DNA of 64,000 nucleotides from Caballeronia telluris. GTDB taxonomy: Bacteria; Pseudomonadota; Gammaproteobacteria; Burkholderiales; Burkholderiaceae. Shown piece by piece: positions 25,405-34,044 of this stretch. Made by a program: the position numbers and the translations under genes. Position 1 is the stretch's first letter, and the number at the start of each line of letters is the position of its first letter. The notes under the pieces are model-generated. The model was not told where the DNA came from, made no database searches, and saw only the letters and a program-made list of their open reading frames with translations. Location of the stretch: NCBI RefSeq assembly GCF_001544495.1, contig NZ_FCNZ02000011.1, positions 1 through 64,000 on the forward strand. The letters are read 5' to 3'.

Positions 25405-26478
25405 ATGATCCAACACGAGCACATGTCCACCGAAGAGGAAGTCCGCGCGAAGCGCCTGCAACGGTCGGCATCGGCGGTGCTTTACGCCGCGCTCGTCGCG
25501 CTGGCGCTCTGGACGATGAGGTCGTTCATCCCTGCGGTCGTCTGGGCCGCCGTGATCGCGATCGCGCTGTGGCCCGCCTTCGGCTGGCTCACGCGCCGGC
25601 CGTGGCTTGGCCGGCACACGTCGCTGCTCGCCATCGGCCTGACGGTGGCCGTCGGGCTGTTGTTCGTCGGGCCGTTCGTGATCGTCGCGACGCAGGCGGC
25701 GAGCGAAGCGCGCGACACGCTGCGCTGGTTCCATGACGTGCTGCGCTCCGGCATCGCGCTGCCCGAGTGGGTCCAGCGCCTGCCGATGGGCTCGCAGCAG
25801 GTCGCGTCGTGGTGGTCGGCGAATCTGGCGACACCGCTCGAATCGTCCCCGGCGGTGCAGAAGCTGCACAGCGCGACCTTCGTCGAGATGACGCGCCACT
25901 TCGGCGGGCGGCTCGTGCACGGTCTCATCATTTTCGGGTTCATGCTCGTCACGCTGTTCTTCATCTTTCAGGCGGGGTCGAGGCTCGGCGAGCAACTGTT
26001 CGCGGCGTCGCGGCGCGCGTTCGGCGCCGAGGGCGCGATGCTCGCGCGCCGCATGGCCGACTCGGTGCGCAGCACGGTCGTGGGTCTCGTCGTCGTGGGG
26101 CTGGGCGAGGGCGCGCTCCTCGGCATTGCCTACGCGATCACCGGCGTGCCGCACGCGACGCTGCTCGGCATGCTGACCGCCGTCGCGGCGATGCTGCCGT
26201 TCTGCGCGCCGATCGTTTTCCTCGGCTCGGCGCTGTGGCTGCTCGCGCAAGGCGCGATGGGGGCGGCGATCGGCGTCGCGGCGTTCGGGCTCGTGGTGGT
26301 GTTCATCGCGGAGCATTTCGTGCGGCCGGTGCTGATCGGCGGATCGGCGCGCCTGCCGTTCCTGCTCGTGCTGTTCGGGATTCTCGGCGGCGCCGAGACG
26401 TTCGGGCTGATCGGGCTTTTCATCGGCCCGGCGCTGATGACGATCCTCGTCGTGCTCTGGACCGACTGGGTGCGATGA
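25405..26478 (+). CDS. AI-2E/PerM family membrane permease
   Basis: A 357-residue protein with about eight hydrophobic helices. The family pattern is an N-terminal helix pair (SAVLYAALVALALWTM, AVVWAAVIAIALWP), a soluble loop of about 90 residues, and C-terminal segments GLGEGALLGIAYAITGVPHATLLG and FVRPVLIGGSARLPFLLVLFGILGG. The family includes YdiK/TqsA and Na+/H+ antiporter-like members, so the substrate is unknown. Starts at 25405 or 25423 are possible; neither has a clear ribosome site. A GC-rich hairpin (25345-25368) lies just upstream. The stop overlaps the next start as ATGA. Confidence 0.82.
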   Translation: MIQHEHMSTEEEVRAKRLQRSASAVLYAALVALALWTMRSFIPAVVWAAVIAIALWPAFGWLTRRPWLGRHTSLLAIGLTVAVGLLFVGPFVIVATQAASEARDTLRWFHDVLRSGIALPEWVQRLPMGSQQVASWWSANLATPLESSPAVQKLHSATFVEMTRHFGGRLVHGLIIFGFMLVTLFFIFQAGSRLGEQLFAASRRAFGAEGAMLARRMADSVRSTVVGLVVVGLGEGALLGIAYAITGVPHATLLGMLTAVAAMLPFCAPIVFLGSALWLLAQGAMGAAIGVAAFGLVVVFIAEHFVRPVLIGGSARLPFLLVLFGILGGAETFGLIGLFIGPALMTILVVLWTDWVR

Positions 26479-27647
26479 AGCGCCGGTCGGACGGCTTTCA
26501 GGCGGTAGAATCTCCCGATCCCGGAACCCTTCGAGCGACTGACTTGTCTTCTGCGCGACCCTCGCCGAAACCGCGCCCGCGCTTGCCGCGCAGCGCGCGC
26601 ATGCCGTGGCAGCCGCGGCACGCGCGCATGCTCTTCACGCGCCCGGCCGTCTCGCCGCAACGCCTGCTGTTGCGGCGCATCTACCTGGTGTTCGCGCTGT
26701 GCCTGCTCGCGTTCGCCATTCTCTACATCGACCGGGACGGTTTGCGCGACGCGTCGAAGCCGCCCAACGAACCGATGAATCTGGTCGACGTCGTCTATTT
26801 CACGATGGTGACGGTCGCGACCGTCGGCTATGGCGACATCGTGCCGGTGACGGCGCGCGCGCGTCTCGTCGATGCGCTGCTCATCATGCCGATCCGCGTC
26901 ATCATCTGGTTCATCTTCCTGGGCACCGCGTACCAACTGGTGATCCAGCGCATCGTCGAGGAATATCGCATGAAGCGTCTGCAACGAAACCTGCGCGACC
27001 ACATTCTCGTGTGCGGCTACGGGCTTGCCGGGTCGATCGCCGTGCGCGAACTGCTGGAAAGCGGCACCGACGCGCGCCGCATCATCGTGATCGACACCAG
27101 CGAGGCCGCGCTGGAGGCGGCGACGTCGGTCGGCGTGACGGGCCTGCTCGGCGATCCGTCGCGCGAGGACATCCTGCGCGAGGCGCAGGTCGCGCGGGCG
27201 CATGCGGTGATCGTCGCCGTTACCGACGATCCGACCGCGATCCTCGTCACGCTCTCGGTGCGCAGCTTCGCGCCGAAGGTGAAGATCGTCGTGCGGGTTC
27301 AGGAGCACGTGTTCCAGCGGCAGTTGCGGCAGGCGGGCGCCGACGTGATCGTTTCGTCGACGAAGATCGGCGGCCTGCTGCTCGCCGATGCGGTGGAAAC
27401 GCGCTACGTCGTGCCGTTCGTGTCCGACATGTTGCAGGCGCGCGGACGCGTCACGCTGCTCGAACGCGTGGCGTTGCCCGCGGAGATCGGGCAGATGACC
27501 AACGAGGTGAAGGGCGCGATCGTCGTGGGACTCGCGCGCGACGGAAAAGTGATGGAGTTCTACGAAGACCCGCACGTCGCGATCGAGGCGGGCGATACGC
27601 TCGTGATGATCCGCTCGTCGCGGGGCGAGGGGAAGCCGGCGGCCTAG
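26475..27647 (+). CDS. Two-helix potassium channel with TrkA-N (RCK) domain
   Basis: A 390-residue protein as annotated. It has a transmembrane helix (LVFALCLLAFAILYI), a pore loop with the K+ selectivity filter TVATVGYGD, a second helix (LLIMPIRVIIWFIFLGTAY), an NAD-type Rossmann domain (ILVCGYGLAGSIAVREL) and a TrkA-C-like end. This resembles MthK- and Kch-type ligand-gated channels. The first ATG (26475) overlaps the preceding stop as ATGA, but the first 42 residues are Arg/Pro-rich and look non-coding. ATG 26601 (348 residues) is a credible alternative start. Confidence 0.87.
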   Translation: MKRRSDGFQAVESPDPGTLRATDLSSARPSPKPRPRLPRSARMPWQPRHARMLFTRPAVSPQRLLLRRIYLVFALCLLAFAILYIDRDGLRDASKPPNEPMNLVDVVYFTMVTVATVGYGDIVPVTARARLVDALLIMPIRVIIWFIFLGTAYQLVIQRIVEEYRMKRLQRNLRDHILVCGYGLAGSIAVRELLESGTDARRIIVIDTSEAALEAATSVGVTGLLGDPSREDILREAQVARAHAVIVAVTDDPTAILVTLSVRSFAPKVKIVVRVQEHVFQRQLRQAGADVIVSSTKIGGLLLADAVETRYVVPFVSDMLQARGRVTLLERVALPAEIGQMTNEVKGAIVVGLARDGKVMEFYEDPHVAIEAGDTLVMIRSSRGEGKPAA

Positions 27648-27973
27648 TTCGCCGCTTGCGACGGCTTGCCGGCGCGCTCCTGCATGCACACCCACGGCGA
27701 CACCACGACGGCCCACAATTCCGGATCGCGCGCGGCGAAATCGGCGGCCGTTTCGGCCTGAACGCGTTCGATCAGCCCGGCCGACAGCCATTGCGCGACC
27801 TGTTTCGTATCGTCGCTGGCGACGCTTTCGGCAACGCTCACGAGGTCGAGATCGCGCGCGACCTTGATGAGCACGCCGCGCGCGAAAAAGCGCTCGAGTT
27901 CGGACCAGCCGATCTGCGCGGTTTCGCCGAGGAGCTTGACGTAGAGCGGGGAGGGGGAAGGTGCGTCGGACAT
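27644..27973 (-). CDS. DUF2288 family protein
   Basis: A 109-residue protein matching DUF2288. It contains LLGETAQIGWSELERFFARG, DLDLVSVAESVASDD and the C-terminal segment LWAVVVSPWVCMQE. The family is common in Proteobacteria and has no known function. Its stop overlaps the stop of the K+ channel gene in the opposite direction. The ATG at 27973 is chosen because family similarity starts shortly after it. Confidence 0.8.
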   Translation of the reverse strand: MSDAPSPSPLYVKLLGETAQIGWSELERFFARGVLIKVARDLDLVSVAESVASDDTKQVAQWLSAGLIERVQAETAADFAARDPELWAVVVSPWVCMQERAGKPSQAAN

Positions 27974-28066
27974 GGCGGCGGGGCGTCGAAATGAGTCGGA
28001 TTTGATGCGTCCGACACTATAAACCATGTGCCGGACGCCCCTGCCATCGCGCGCCCCGATGCAGCA

Positions 28067-28657
28067 TCAGAGATCGAAGAAAACGGTCTCCTGCGGACCT
28101 TGCAGATAAATGTCGAAACGGTAGATCGTGCTCGACGTGCCCGGCTCGCGCTTCGCGATCAGCGTGGCGCGGCGTTCTTCGGGAACGCTCGCGAGCACGG
28201 TGTCCTTCGCGTTGGCTTCGCTTTCGTCGTCGAAGTAGAGGCGCGTGTACGCGTGCAGCAGCATGCCGCGCATCAGCACGATGACGTCGATGTGCGGCGC
28301 GGTGTCGTCGCCGGTCTTGCCGGGTTTCACCGTGTCCACGACGAAGCGCAGCTTCGGGTCCGTGCCGGTGCCCACGCGCGCGAACCCGCGAAAGCCCGAC
28401 TTGCGCGCTTCCTCGACGGTCTGGACGTAATGCCCGGTCGAATCGGCCTGCGCCATTTCGATGACGGCGTCGCCGACCACCTTGCCTTCGCCGTCGTACA
28501 CGTTGCCGACAATCGAAATATGCTCGCCCGTCGCTTCGCGGTCCGCGATCGACGGCGTGAAGAGGCTCTTCAGGTCGAAGTTGTACTGCTCGGGGCACAG
28601 GCCGTAGGCGAAGTACGGTCCGACCGTCTGCGAGGGGGTCTGTTTCAGTGCGGTCAT
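28067..28657 (-). CDS. pcaG: Protocatechuate 3,4-dioxygenase alpha subunit
   Basis: A 196-residue intradiol dioxygenase alpha chain. It starts TPSQTVGPYFAYGLCP, with HISIVGNVYDGEGKVVGDAVIEM in the core and SSTIYRFDIYLQG near the end. With PcaH it opens the ring of protocatechuate to beta-carboxymuconate, the first step of the protocatechuate branch of the beta-ketoadipate pathway. The alpha chain has no iron ligands but shapes the active site. It begins three bases after the pcaH stop. Confidence 0.95.
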   Translation of the reverse strand: MTALKQTPSQTVGPYFAYGLCPEQYNFDLKSLFTPSIADREATGEHISIVGNVYDGEGKVVGDAVIEMAQADSTGHYVQTVEEARKSGFRGFARVGTGTDPKLRFVVDTVKPGKTGDDTAPHIDVIVLMRGMLLHAYTRLYFDDESEANAKDTVLASVPEERRATLIAKREPGTSSTIYRFDIYLQGPQETVFFDL

Positions 28658-28660
28658 GGT

Positions 28661-29365
28661 TCAGGCCTCCGTCGGGGTTTGGTCAGGGCCGCGCAGCACG
28701 ATGTCGAATTCGTAGCCGAGCGCATAGGCTTCTTCCGTCGTGTCGATGGAAAAGCGCGAGACCAGGCGTTCGCGCGATTGCTCCGGAATGCCCTGGTAGA
28801 TCGGGTCGAGCGCGAGCAGCGGATCGCCGGGGAAGTACATCTGCGTGACGAGGCGCGAGCCGAAGTACTCGCCGAAAAGCGAGAAGTGGATGTGGTTCGG
28901 CCGCCAGGCGTTCGGGTGATTGCCCCACGGGTACGCGCCCGGCTTGATAGTGAGAAAGCGATAGCGGCCTTCGTTGTCGGTGATGCAGCGGCCCGCGCCG
29001 AGGAAGTTCGGATCGAGCGGGGCGTCGTGCTGGTCCGCCTTGTGGACGTAGCGTCCGGCGGCGTTCGCCTGCCAGATCTCGACCAGCGTCTTGCGCACCG
29101 GGCGGCCGCCTTCGTCCAGCACACGGCCCGTCACGATGATGCGTTCGCCGAGCGGATCGCCGTTCTTCGCTGCGTTCTTCGTGAGGTCGTTGTCGAGCGC
29201 GCCGAGGTCTTCGGCGCCGTACACCGGCACGCGACGGTCGCGCAGGTTTTCCTTCAGCGGGATCAGCGGTCGCGACGGGCTGCGCAGCACGGAAGAGCGG
29301 TATCCCGGCGAGCAGTAGGGCGGATGCGATTCCCAGTCGCGCGGTGTGAGGATCGATGAGGTCAT
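28661..29365 (-). CDS. pcaH: Protocatechuate 3,4-dioxygenase beta subunit
   Basis: A 234-residue catalytic beta chain. The non-haem Fe(III) ligands are all present: Y106 (GRYVHKADQHD), Y145 (KPGAYPWGNH), H158 and H160 (WRPNHIHFS). The N-terminal HPPYCSPGYRSSVLRSPS is typical of PcaH. AGGAGACAG precedes the ATG. It is transcribed as pcaHG away from pcaQ, and the remaining pca genes are not in the window. Confidence 0.96.
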   Translation of the reverse strand: MTSSILTPRDWESHPPYCSPGYRSSVLRSPSRPLIPLKENLRDRRVPVYGAEDLGALDNDLTKNAAKNGDPLGERIIVTGRVLDEGGRPVRKTLVEIWQANAAGRYVHKADQHDAPLDPNFLGAGRCITDNEGRYRFLTIKPGAYPWGNHPNAWRPNHIHFSLFGEYFGSRLVTQMYFPGDPLLALDPIYQGIPEQSRERLVSRFSIDTTEEAYALGYEFDIVLRGPDQTPTEA

Positions 29366-29416
29366 TCGACTGTCTCCTGTTATGTGTGGTCAATGGGATA
29401 TTGCTGAAGACTACTT

Positions 29417-29480
29417 TAACGAAGCTTCGAAGTTATGGAAAATGACGTTTTATGCCTCCTGCCATAACGATTCGTCATGG
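29417..29480. promoter_or_regulatory. Candidate PcaQ binding sites in the pcaH-pcaQ spacer
   Basis: Two dyads lie between the divergent genes. TAACGAAGCTTCGAAGTTA (29417-29435) has TAAC/GTTA arms like the ATAAC...GTTA type known for PcaQ. CCATAACG-ATT-CGTCATGG (29462-29480) has 7 of 8 arm pairs and overlaps the pcaQ ATG at 29477. LysR proteins usually use an activating and a recall site, and these two fit by position. Confidence 0.45.
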
Positions 29481-30415
29481 ATAACGACCTCACCAATACG
29501 CGCGTCAAATTCCGTCATCTCCAGTGTTTCCTGGCCGTGACGCAGCTAGGCAGCGTCCAGCGAGCCGCCGACAGTCTGTCGATCACCCAGCCGGCGGTAT
29601 CGAAGACGCTCAGCGAACTCGAATCCATTCTAGGCGTCCGGCTCTTCGAGCGTGGTCGCCGCGGTGCCGTGCCGACGCGCGAGGGGCGTCTCTTCGCGCC
29701 GCATGCGAGCGCGTGCGTGGCGGCGCTGCGCGAGGGCGTCGATGTGCTGCTGCGCGAAAGCGGCGACGTGCCGGGGTCGGTCGCGATCGGCATCTTGCCG
29801 ACCGTGGCGACCGCGCTCCTGCCGCGCGCGCTGGCAGAGTTCCGGGCGCAATGGCCGGCGGTGTCCGTGAGCGTGTGGACCGATGCGAACGCGCAGCTCC
29901 TCGCGCGGCTGAAAGCGGGCGAAGTAGATTTCGTGATCGGGCGCGTGTCCGATCCGGAAGGCATGCACGGGCTATCGTTTGAGCAGGTGTATCGCGAGCC
30001 GCTTGCGGTCGTCGTGCGGCGCGAGCATCCGCTCACGCTGGAGGCGCCGCTCACGCCCGCGCTGCTCGCGCGCTTTCCCGTCGTCGTGCCGCCGTTCGGC
30101 ACGTTGATCCGGCAGTCGGCGGAGAGCGTGCTGACGGCCTTCGGCGCGCACGCGCTGACGGCGTTCGTGGAGACGCTGTCGGTGTCGCTCGGGCGTGCGC
30201 TCGCGCTCAACAACGATGCCGTCTGGTTCGTGCCGGCGGGCGCCGTCGAGCGCGACATCGCGTTCGGGCTGCTCGCCGCGCTCGCGATGCCGTTCGCGGG
30301 CACCGACGAACCCATCGGCCTGATCCGCCGCACCGACGCCGCGCGCACGCCCGTCGAGGAAAGTTTGATCGATGCGATTCGCGACGCGGGCCGCGCGCGC
30401 ATCGGTACGAAATAG
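29477..30415 (+). CDS. pcaQ: LysR family regulator of protocatechuate genes
   Basis: A 312-residue LysR protein. The winged helix is at about 12-70 (FRHLQCFLAVTQLGSVQRAA, then LSITQPAVSKTLSELE) and the periplasmic-binding-like effector domain follows. The opening TRVKFRHLQCFLAV and PFGTLIRQSAESVL are PcaQ-like. It should activate pcaHG in response to beta-carboxymuconate or related metabolites. It diverges from pcaH with 111 bases between. No good ribosome site precedes the ATG, which is buried in a dyad. Confidence 0.92.
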   Translation: MDNDLTNTRVKFRHLQCFLAVTQLGSVQRAADSLSITQPAVSKTLSELESILGVRLFERGRRGAVPTREGRLFAPHASACVAALREGVDVLLRESGDVPGSVAIGILPTVATALLPRALAEFRAQWPAVSVSVWTDANAQLLARLKAGEVDFVIGRVSDPEGMHGLSFEQVYREPLAVVVRREHPLTLEAPLTPALLARFPVVVPPFGTLIRQSAESVLTAFGAHALTAFVETLSVSLGRALALNNDAVWFVPAGAVERDIAFGLLAALAMPFAGTDEPIGLIRRTDAARTPVEESLIDAIRDAGRARIGTK

Positions 30416-30614
30416 CCGGTGCGGCGTGCGACGCGGGGGCGCGGAGCACAAGTTACCGGGTGCGTTCAATGCTGCGACGAAATCGGCGCGTATGGCGTTT
30501 TCGGGCGATACTGGTGCAACAAACGACGTGTCCCGCGGTCAGATGGCAGAGCGCGCCGCCGGCCGCTTTAGCGCTGTGAATCTGGTTGTCAACCTGCCGT
30601 CAGCTTTAAGGAAG

Positions 30615-30983
30615 ATGAAGACCGTATTGCTCGTCGACGACGACCCCGCCACCATCGAAGCCTGGACGATCTGCATGCAGGACGCGGATTGCGCGGTGCT
30701 TTGCGCCTACGACGGCAATGCGGCGCTCGCGCTTCTCGCGGAGCATCCCGTCGACATCGTCGTGTCCGACTGGATGATGCCGGGCTTAGGCGGCGCGCTG
30801 CTGTGCCAGACAATGAAAAACGACACGGCGTTTGCAAGGATTCCCTTCCTGATGATTTCGGGTCACCCGAATCCGCCGGCGTTCGTGAGCTACGACGGCT
30901 ATCTGCAAAAGCCCGTCGACATGGAGACGCTGCTTTCGGCGGTCAACCGGCTCTGCGCCGCGAAAGCGCGGCCGCTTTACTGA
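30615..30983 (+). CDS. Stand-alone response regulator receiver protein
   Basis: A 122-residue CheY-like receiver without an output domain. The acidic pocket is D8-D10 (LLVDDD), the phospho-acceptor is D52 (VVSDWMMPG), the switch Ser is in LMISGHP, and the conserved Lys99 is in YLQKPVD. No kinase gene is adjacent, so it probably takes part in a remote phosphorelay. AAGGAAG precedes the ATG at short spacing. Confidence 0.87.
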   Translation: MKTVLLVDDDPATIEAWTICMQDADCAVLCAYDGNAALALLAEHPVDIVVSDWMMPGLGGALLCQTMKNDTAFARIPFLMISGHPNPPAFVSYDGYLQKPVDMETLLSAVNRLCAAKARPLY

Positions 30984-30994
30984 ACGCTTGCGGC

Positions 30995-31708
30995 TTATCG
31001 CAATGCCGCGAGCGCCTCGTCCATCTGCGCTTGCGCGAGCTTGTTCAATTCCTGCGGAATCGTGCAGTCGAGCGGCAGCGTCGGCGTGACGATCACGCGG
31101 ATGTGTCCCGGTCCCTCGGGCCAACCCTTCGCCGGCCAGACTTTGCCCGCATCGTGCACGACCGGCACCACCGGCACCCGCGTCGCGCAGGCGAGCCGCA
31201 CGCCGCCCGACGCGAGCTTGAGCGGCGCGTCGTGTGCCACGCGCGTGCCTTCAGGAAAGATCACCACGGCGTCGCCTTTTGCGAGCTTGTCGGCGCATTC
31301 GCGCGTGACGGCCTGATGCGCCTGCCGCAGCGATCCGCGATCGAGGCTCACCATATCCAGTCCGACCAGCACCCAGCCGAAGAACGGCACGCGCTTGAGT
31401 TCGCGCTTGAAAACGAAGCTGATGCGGCGCGGAAAGAGCGCCATGAACGCGAGCGTTTCCCAGGTCGATTCATGGCGGCACAGCATGATGAACGGCCCGT
31501 CCGGCAGATGTTCGAGCCCTTCGACCGAACACGTGATGCCGCAGATCACGCGCAGCATCGCGACCATCGCGCGGCACCAGAGCCTCGCAAGCCAGTAGCG
31601 GCCGCGCCGTCCGACGAACGGAAACAGAGGCAGAATCAGGATCGACCAGACGATGCCGCTGCCGAGAAGATAAGTGGAGAAAAGCCGCTTGACGAATGTT
31701 CGGTGCAT
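30995..31708 (-). CDS. plsC: 1-acyl-sn-glycerol-3-phosphate acyltransferase (PlsC family)
   Basis: A 237-residue membrane acyltransferase that makes phosphatidic acid from lysophosphatidic acid. A hydrophobic N-terminal helix (GSGIVWSILILPLFPF) is followed by motif I CRHESTWET, where the usual His-x4-Asp is His-x4-Glu. Motif II region FKRELKRVPFFGW and motif III VIFPEGTR follow, then VPVVPVVHDAGKVW. The ATG at 31708 was chosen by homology; the frame runs further upstream without protein-like sequence. It diverges from the iminopeptidase gene. Confidence 0.87.
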   Translation of the reverse strand: MHRTFVKRLFSTYLLGSGIVWSILILPLFPFVGRRGRYWLARLWCRAMVAMLRVICGITCSVEGLEHLPDGPFIMLCRHESTWETLAFMALFPRRISFVFKRELKRVPFFGWVLVGLDMVSLDRGSLRQAHQAVTRECADKLAKGDAVVIFPEGTRVAHDAPLKLASGGVRLACATRVPVVPVVHDAGKVWPAKGWPEGPGHIRVIVTPTLPLDCTIPQELNKLAQAQMDEALAALR

Positions 31709-31846
31709 CGAAACGCTTTGAAAGAAAGGAAGAGGTAAGGATCGCGTCTCGCGCGACCACCCGAAGCATAGCCCGACAGGCGGCGCGTGTCTGGCCCGAT
31801 GGCTTATGCTGCGGCACATACGCTTGTTTCAGTCGAAGGAGAATCC

Positions 31847-32830
31847 ATGGTGCAAGAGTCGACAGCCCAACCCGTCGATTTCGAAGAAGGCATGCTCGAC
31901 GTCGGTGAAGGCCACGCGATCTACTGGCGCGCGCAGGGTCCGCGCGACATGCCGTCGATGCTCGTCGTGCACGGCGGGCCGGGCGGCGCGATGAACGTCA
32001 AGTGGGCCGAGGTGCTCGATGCGTCGAAGTGGCGGATCGTCTTCTTCGACCAGCGCGGCTGCGGCAAGTCCACGCCGTTCGGCAAGCTCGAACACAACGG
32101 CATCGACGCGCTCGTCGGCGACATGGAGAAGCTGCGCGTCGCGCTCGGCATCGACAAGTGGGCGCTCTTCGGCGGCTCGTGGGGCACGACGCTCGGTCTC
32201 GCATACGGCATCGCGCATCCGGCGCGCTGTCTCGGCTTCCTGCTGCGGGGGGTGTTTCTCGCGCGGCGCGAAGACATCGACTGGTTCCTGTGGGACGTGC
32301 GCCGCGTGTTCCCGGACGCGCACCGCCGCTTTCTCGATGCGATCGAAGCGGCGTGCGGCCAGCGTCCGCGCAGCGCCGGGGAGATTCTGACGCTCGCGGA
32401 AGCGCCGCTCGTGCGCTTCGACGATGCCGGCACCCGGCTCGCGCGCGCGTGGACGGCGTACGAGACGACGCTGTCGGTCGTGAACAAGCCGGCGCCGGCG
32501 CAGGAAAAACCGGCAGAAGAGAAAAAGGAAACCGGCGAATCCAATGCGCCGGCTGTCTCGATGGCGCTGCTCGAACGTCACTACATGGCAAACGAGTTGC
32601 CGCCCGAGCCGTTGCTGCCGCGCGTGCCGGCGATCGCGCATCTGCCGTGTCATATCGTGCATGGCCGCTTCGACATGGTCTGCCCGGCCGATCAGGCGCT
32701 CGAACTCGCGGAGCGTTGGCCCGGCGCGGAGCTTTCCATCGTCGATGCCGCCGGCCACTGGACCTTCGAGCCGGGCAACGTCGCCGCTTTGCGCGCGAGC
32801 GGCGAAGCGCTGTCGAAGGCGCTTGCCTAG
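31847..32830 (+). CDS. pip: Proline iminopeptidase-type alpha/beta hydrolase
   Basis: A 327-residue S33 peptidase that releases N-terminal proline. The oxyanion motif is VVHGGPGG, the signature is FFDQRGCGKSTP, and the nucleophile is S111 in GGSWGTT. The acid Asp is in GRFDMVCP and the His in AGHWTFE. A charged Lys/Glu/Pro-rich insert at about 213-237 (KPAPAQEKPAEEKKETG) breaks the cap domain and is not usual. GAAGGAGAATCC precedes the ATG. The stop overlaps that of the convergent EAL gene. Confidence 0.88.
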   Translation: MVQESTAQPVDFEEGMLDVGEGHAIYWRAQGPRDMPSMLVVHGGPGGAMNVKWAEVLDASKWRIVFFDQRGCGKSTPFGKLEHNGIDALVGDMEKLRVALGIDKWALFGGSWGTTLGLAYGIAHPARCLGFLLRGVFLARREDIDWFLWDVRRVFPDAHRRFLDAIEAACGQRPRSAGEILTLAEAPLVRFDDAGTRLARAWTAYETTLSVVNKPAPAQEKPAEEKKETGESNAPAVSMALLERHYMANELPPEPLLPRVPAIAHLPCHIVHGRFDMVCPADQALELAERWPGAELSIVDAAGHWTFEPGNVAALRASGEALSKALA

Positions 32831-34044
32831 AGAATCGCGGCGGCCTGCGTGGAGAGCTTCTGCCAGTCGATATCCGTGCCCACGACGATCCACGCGCCGC
32901 GATAGCGCACCGCGACCGTCAGCGTCACGCACAGCGACGCGCCCGTCACCGACAGATACGGCGCGCTCGCGATCAGCTGTTCGCGCGAGGCGAGGGCGTC
33001 GGCGAAATAGGCGCGGTTGTCCCAGCGTCCCGTCGACGGATCGGCGATCGGCGCGAACCGCTCGCCGGCAGGCCGCGCGGCCGCGCCGGGCAGCGCGGGC
33101 GAGAACGCGCGGCCGCGCTGGTCGAGAAAGAAGCAGTTCGACGTGCAAGGCAAGGCGAGCAGCGCGGCGCATGCGGCCTCGGTCGACGCGCCGTCCGAGA
33201 GGCGCGCGATGGCGTCCTCCAGTTGCGAGCGGTACGGCGTCAGAAGGAGATCGCTCGCGAGGCGCTCGGCGTGGCGCATCTGCGTGAGCGTATCGAAGAC
33301 GGTCTCGAAGAGCATCGCCGCCGACGCCGTCTGGACGAGCTCCGGCGCGGGCCGGCCGAACAGATAGCCCTGCACGAAATCCACATTTGAACGTGCCGCG
33401 AGCAGCAGGTCCTGCTCCGTCTCGATGCCTTCGGCCACCACGAACATGCCCGACTCGTGCAACAGGCCGACGAGCTTCGGCAGCAGCGCGTCGCGCAGAT
33501 GGGCGGCCTGCGTGCGCACGAGGCTGCGGTCCAGCTTGACGATGTCGGGCCGAAGCGTCAGCAGCCGGTCGATGTTCGAATGGCCGGCGCCGAAGTCGTC
33601 GACGGCGACGAGAAAGCCCTGCGAGCGGAACGCGTGCGTCGCTTGGGCGATCCGGGCAAGCTCGGTGCCGCCCGATTCCAGCACTTCGATCACGATGCGC
33701 TCCGGCGCAAGCCCGCACGCGCGCGCGAGCGCGGCGAGTTCGGCCGCGTAGGCGGCGTCCGTGAACGTCGACGGATTGATGTTCAGAAAAAGCCAGGTCG
33801 CGGCGGGCAGGCGCGTTGCTGCACTGGCGAGGTGCGTGGCATGGCTCGTGCGATCCAGCAGCGCGACCGAGCCTTCGACGATCGCCTTGCCGAACAGGTC
33901 GAACGGCTCGATAGGCGGCGCGGACGGCGCGATCCCGCGCAGCAGCGCCTCGTAGCCGACCGCGCGCTGGTGCGGCAGGCTGAAGATCGGCTGCAGGTAC
34001 GAGGCGAGCGCGATGCCGTCGAAGGTATGCGCGGCGTGCGTCAC
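32827..34044 (-). CDS. EAL-domain c-di-GMP phosphodiesterase with C-terminal sensor-like domain
   Basis: A 405-residue soluble protein. The EAL domain (about 10-245) retains the catalytic set: EAL in GYEALLRG, NINPS, VIEVLES, DDFGAGHSN, VKLDRSL, VAEGIE and QGYLFG, so hydrolysis of c-di-GMP is likely. The C-terminal 150 residues (CTSNCFFLDQRGRAFSP, RGAWIVVGTDIDW) look like a PDC/CACHE-type ligand domain, but no membrane helix is seen. The start is GTG at 34044 without a strong ribosome site. Confidence 0.87.
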   Translation of the reverse strand: MTHAAHTFDGIALASYLQPIFSLPHQRAVGYEALLRGIAPSAPPIEPFDLFGKAIVEGSVALLDRTSHATHLASAATRLPAATWLFLNINPSTFTDAAYAAELAALARACGLAPERIVIEVLESGGTELARIAQATHAFRSQGFLVAVDDFGAGHSNIDRLLTLRPDIVKLDRSLVRTQAAHLRDALLPKLVGLLHESGMFVVAEGIETEQDLLLAARSNVDFVQGYLFGRPAPELVQTASAAMLFETVFDTLTQMRHAERLASDLLLTPYRSQLEDAIARLSDGASTEAACAALLALPCTSNCFFLDQRGRAFSPALPGAAARPAGERFAPIADPSTGRWDNRAYFADALASREQLIASAPYLSVTGASLCVTLTVAVRYRGAWIVVGTDIDWQKLSTQAAAIL

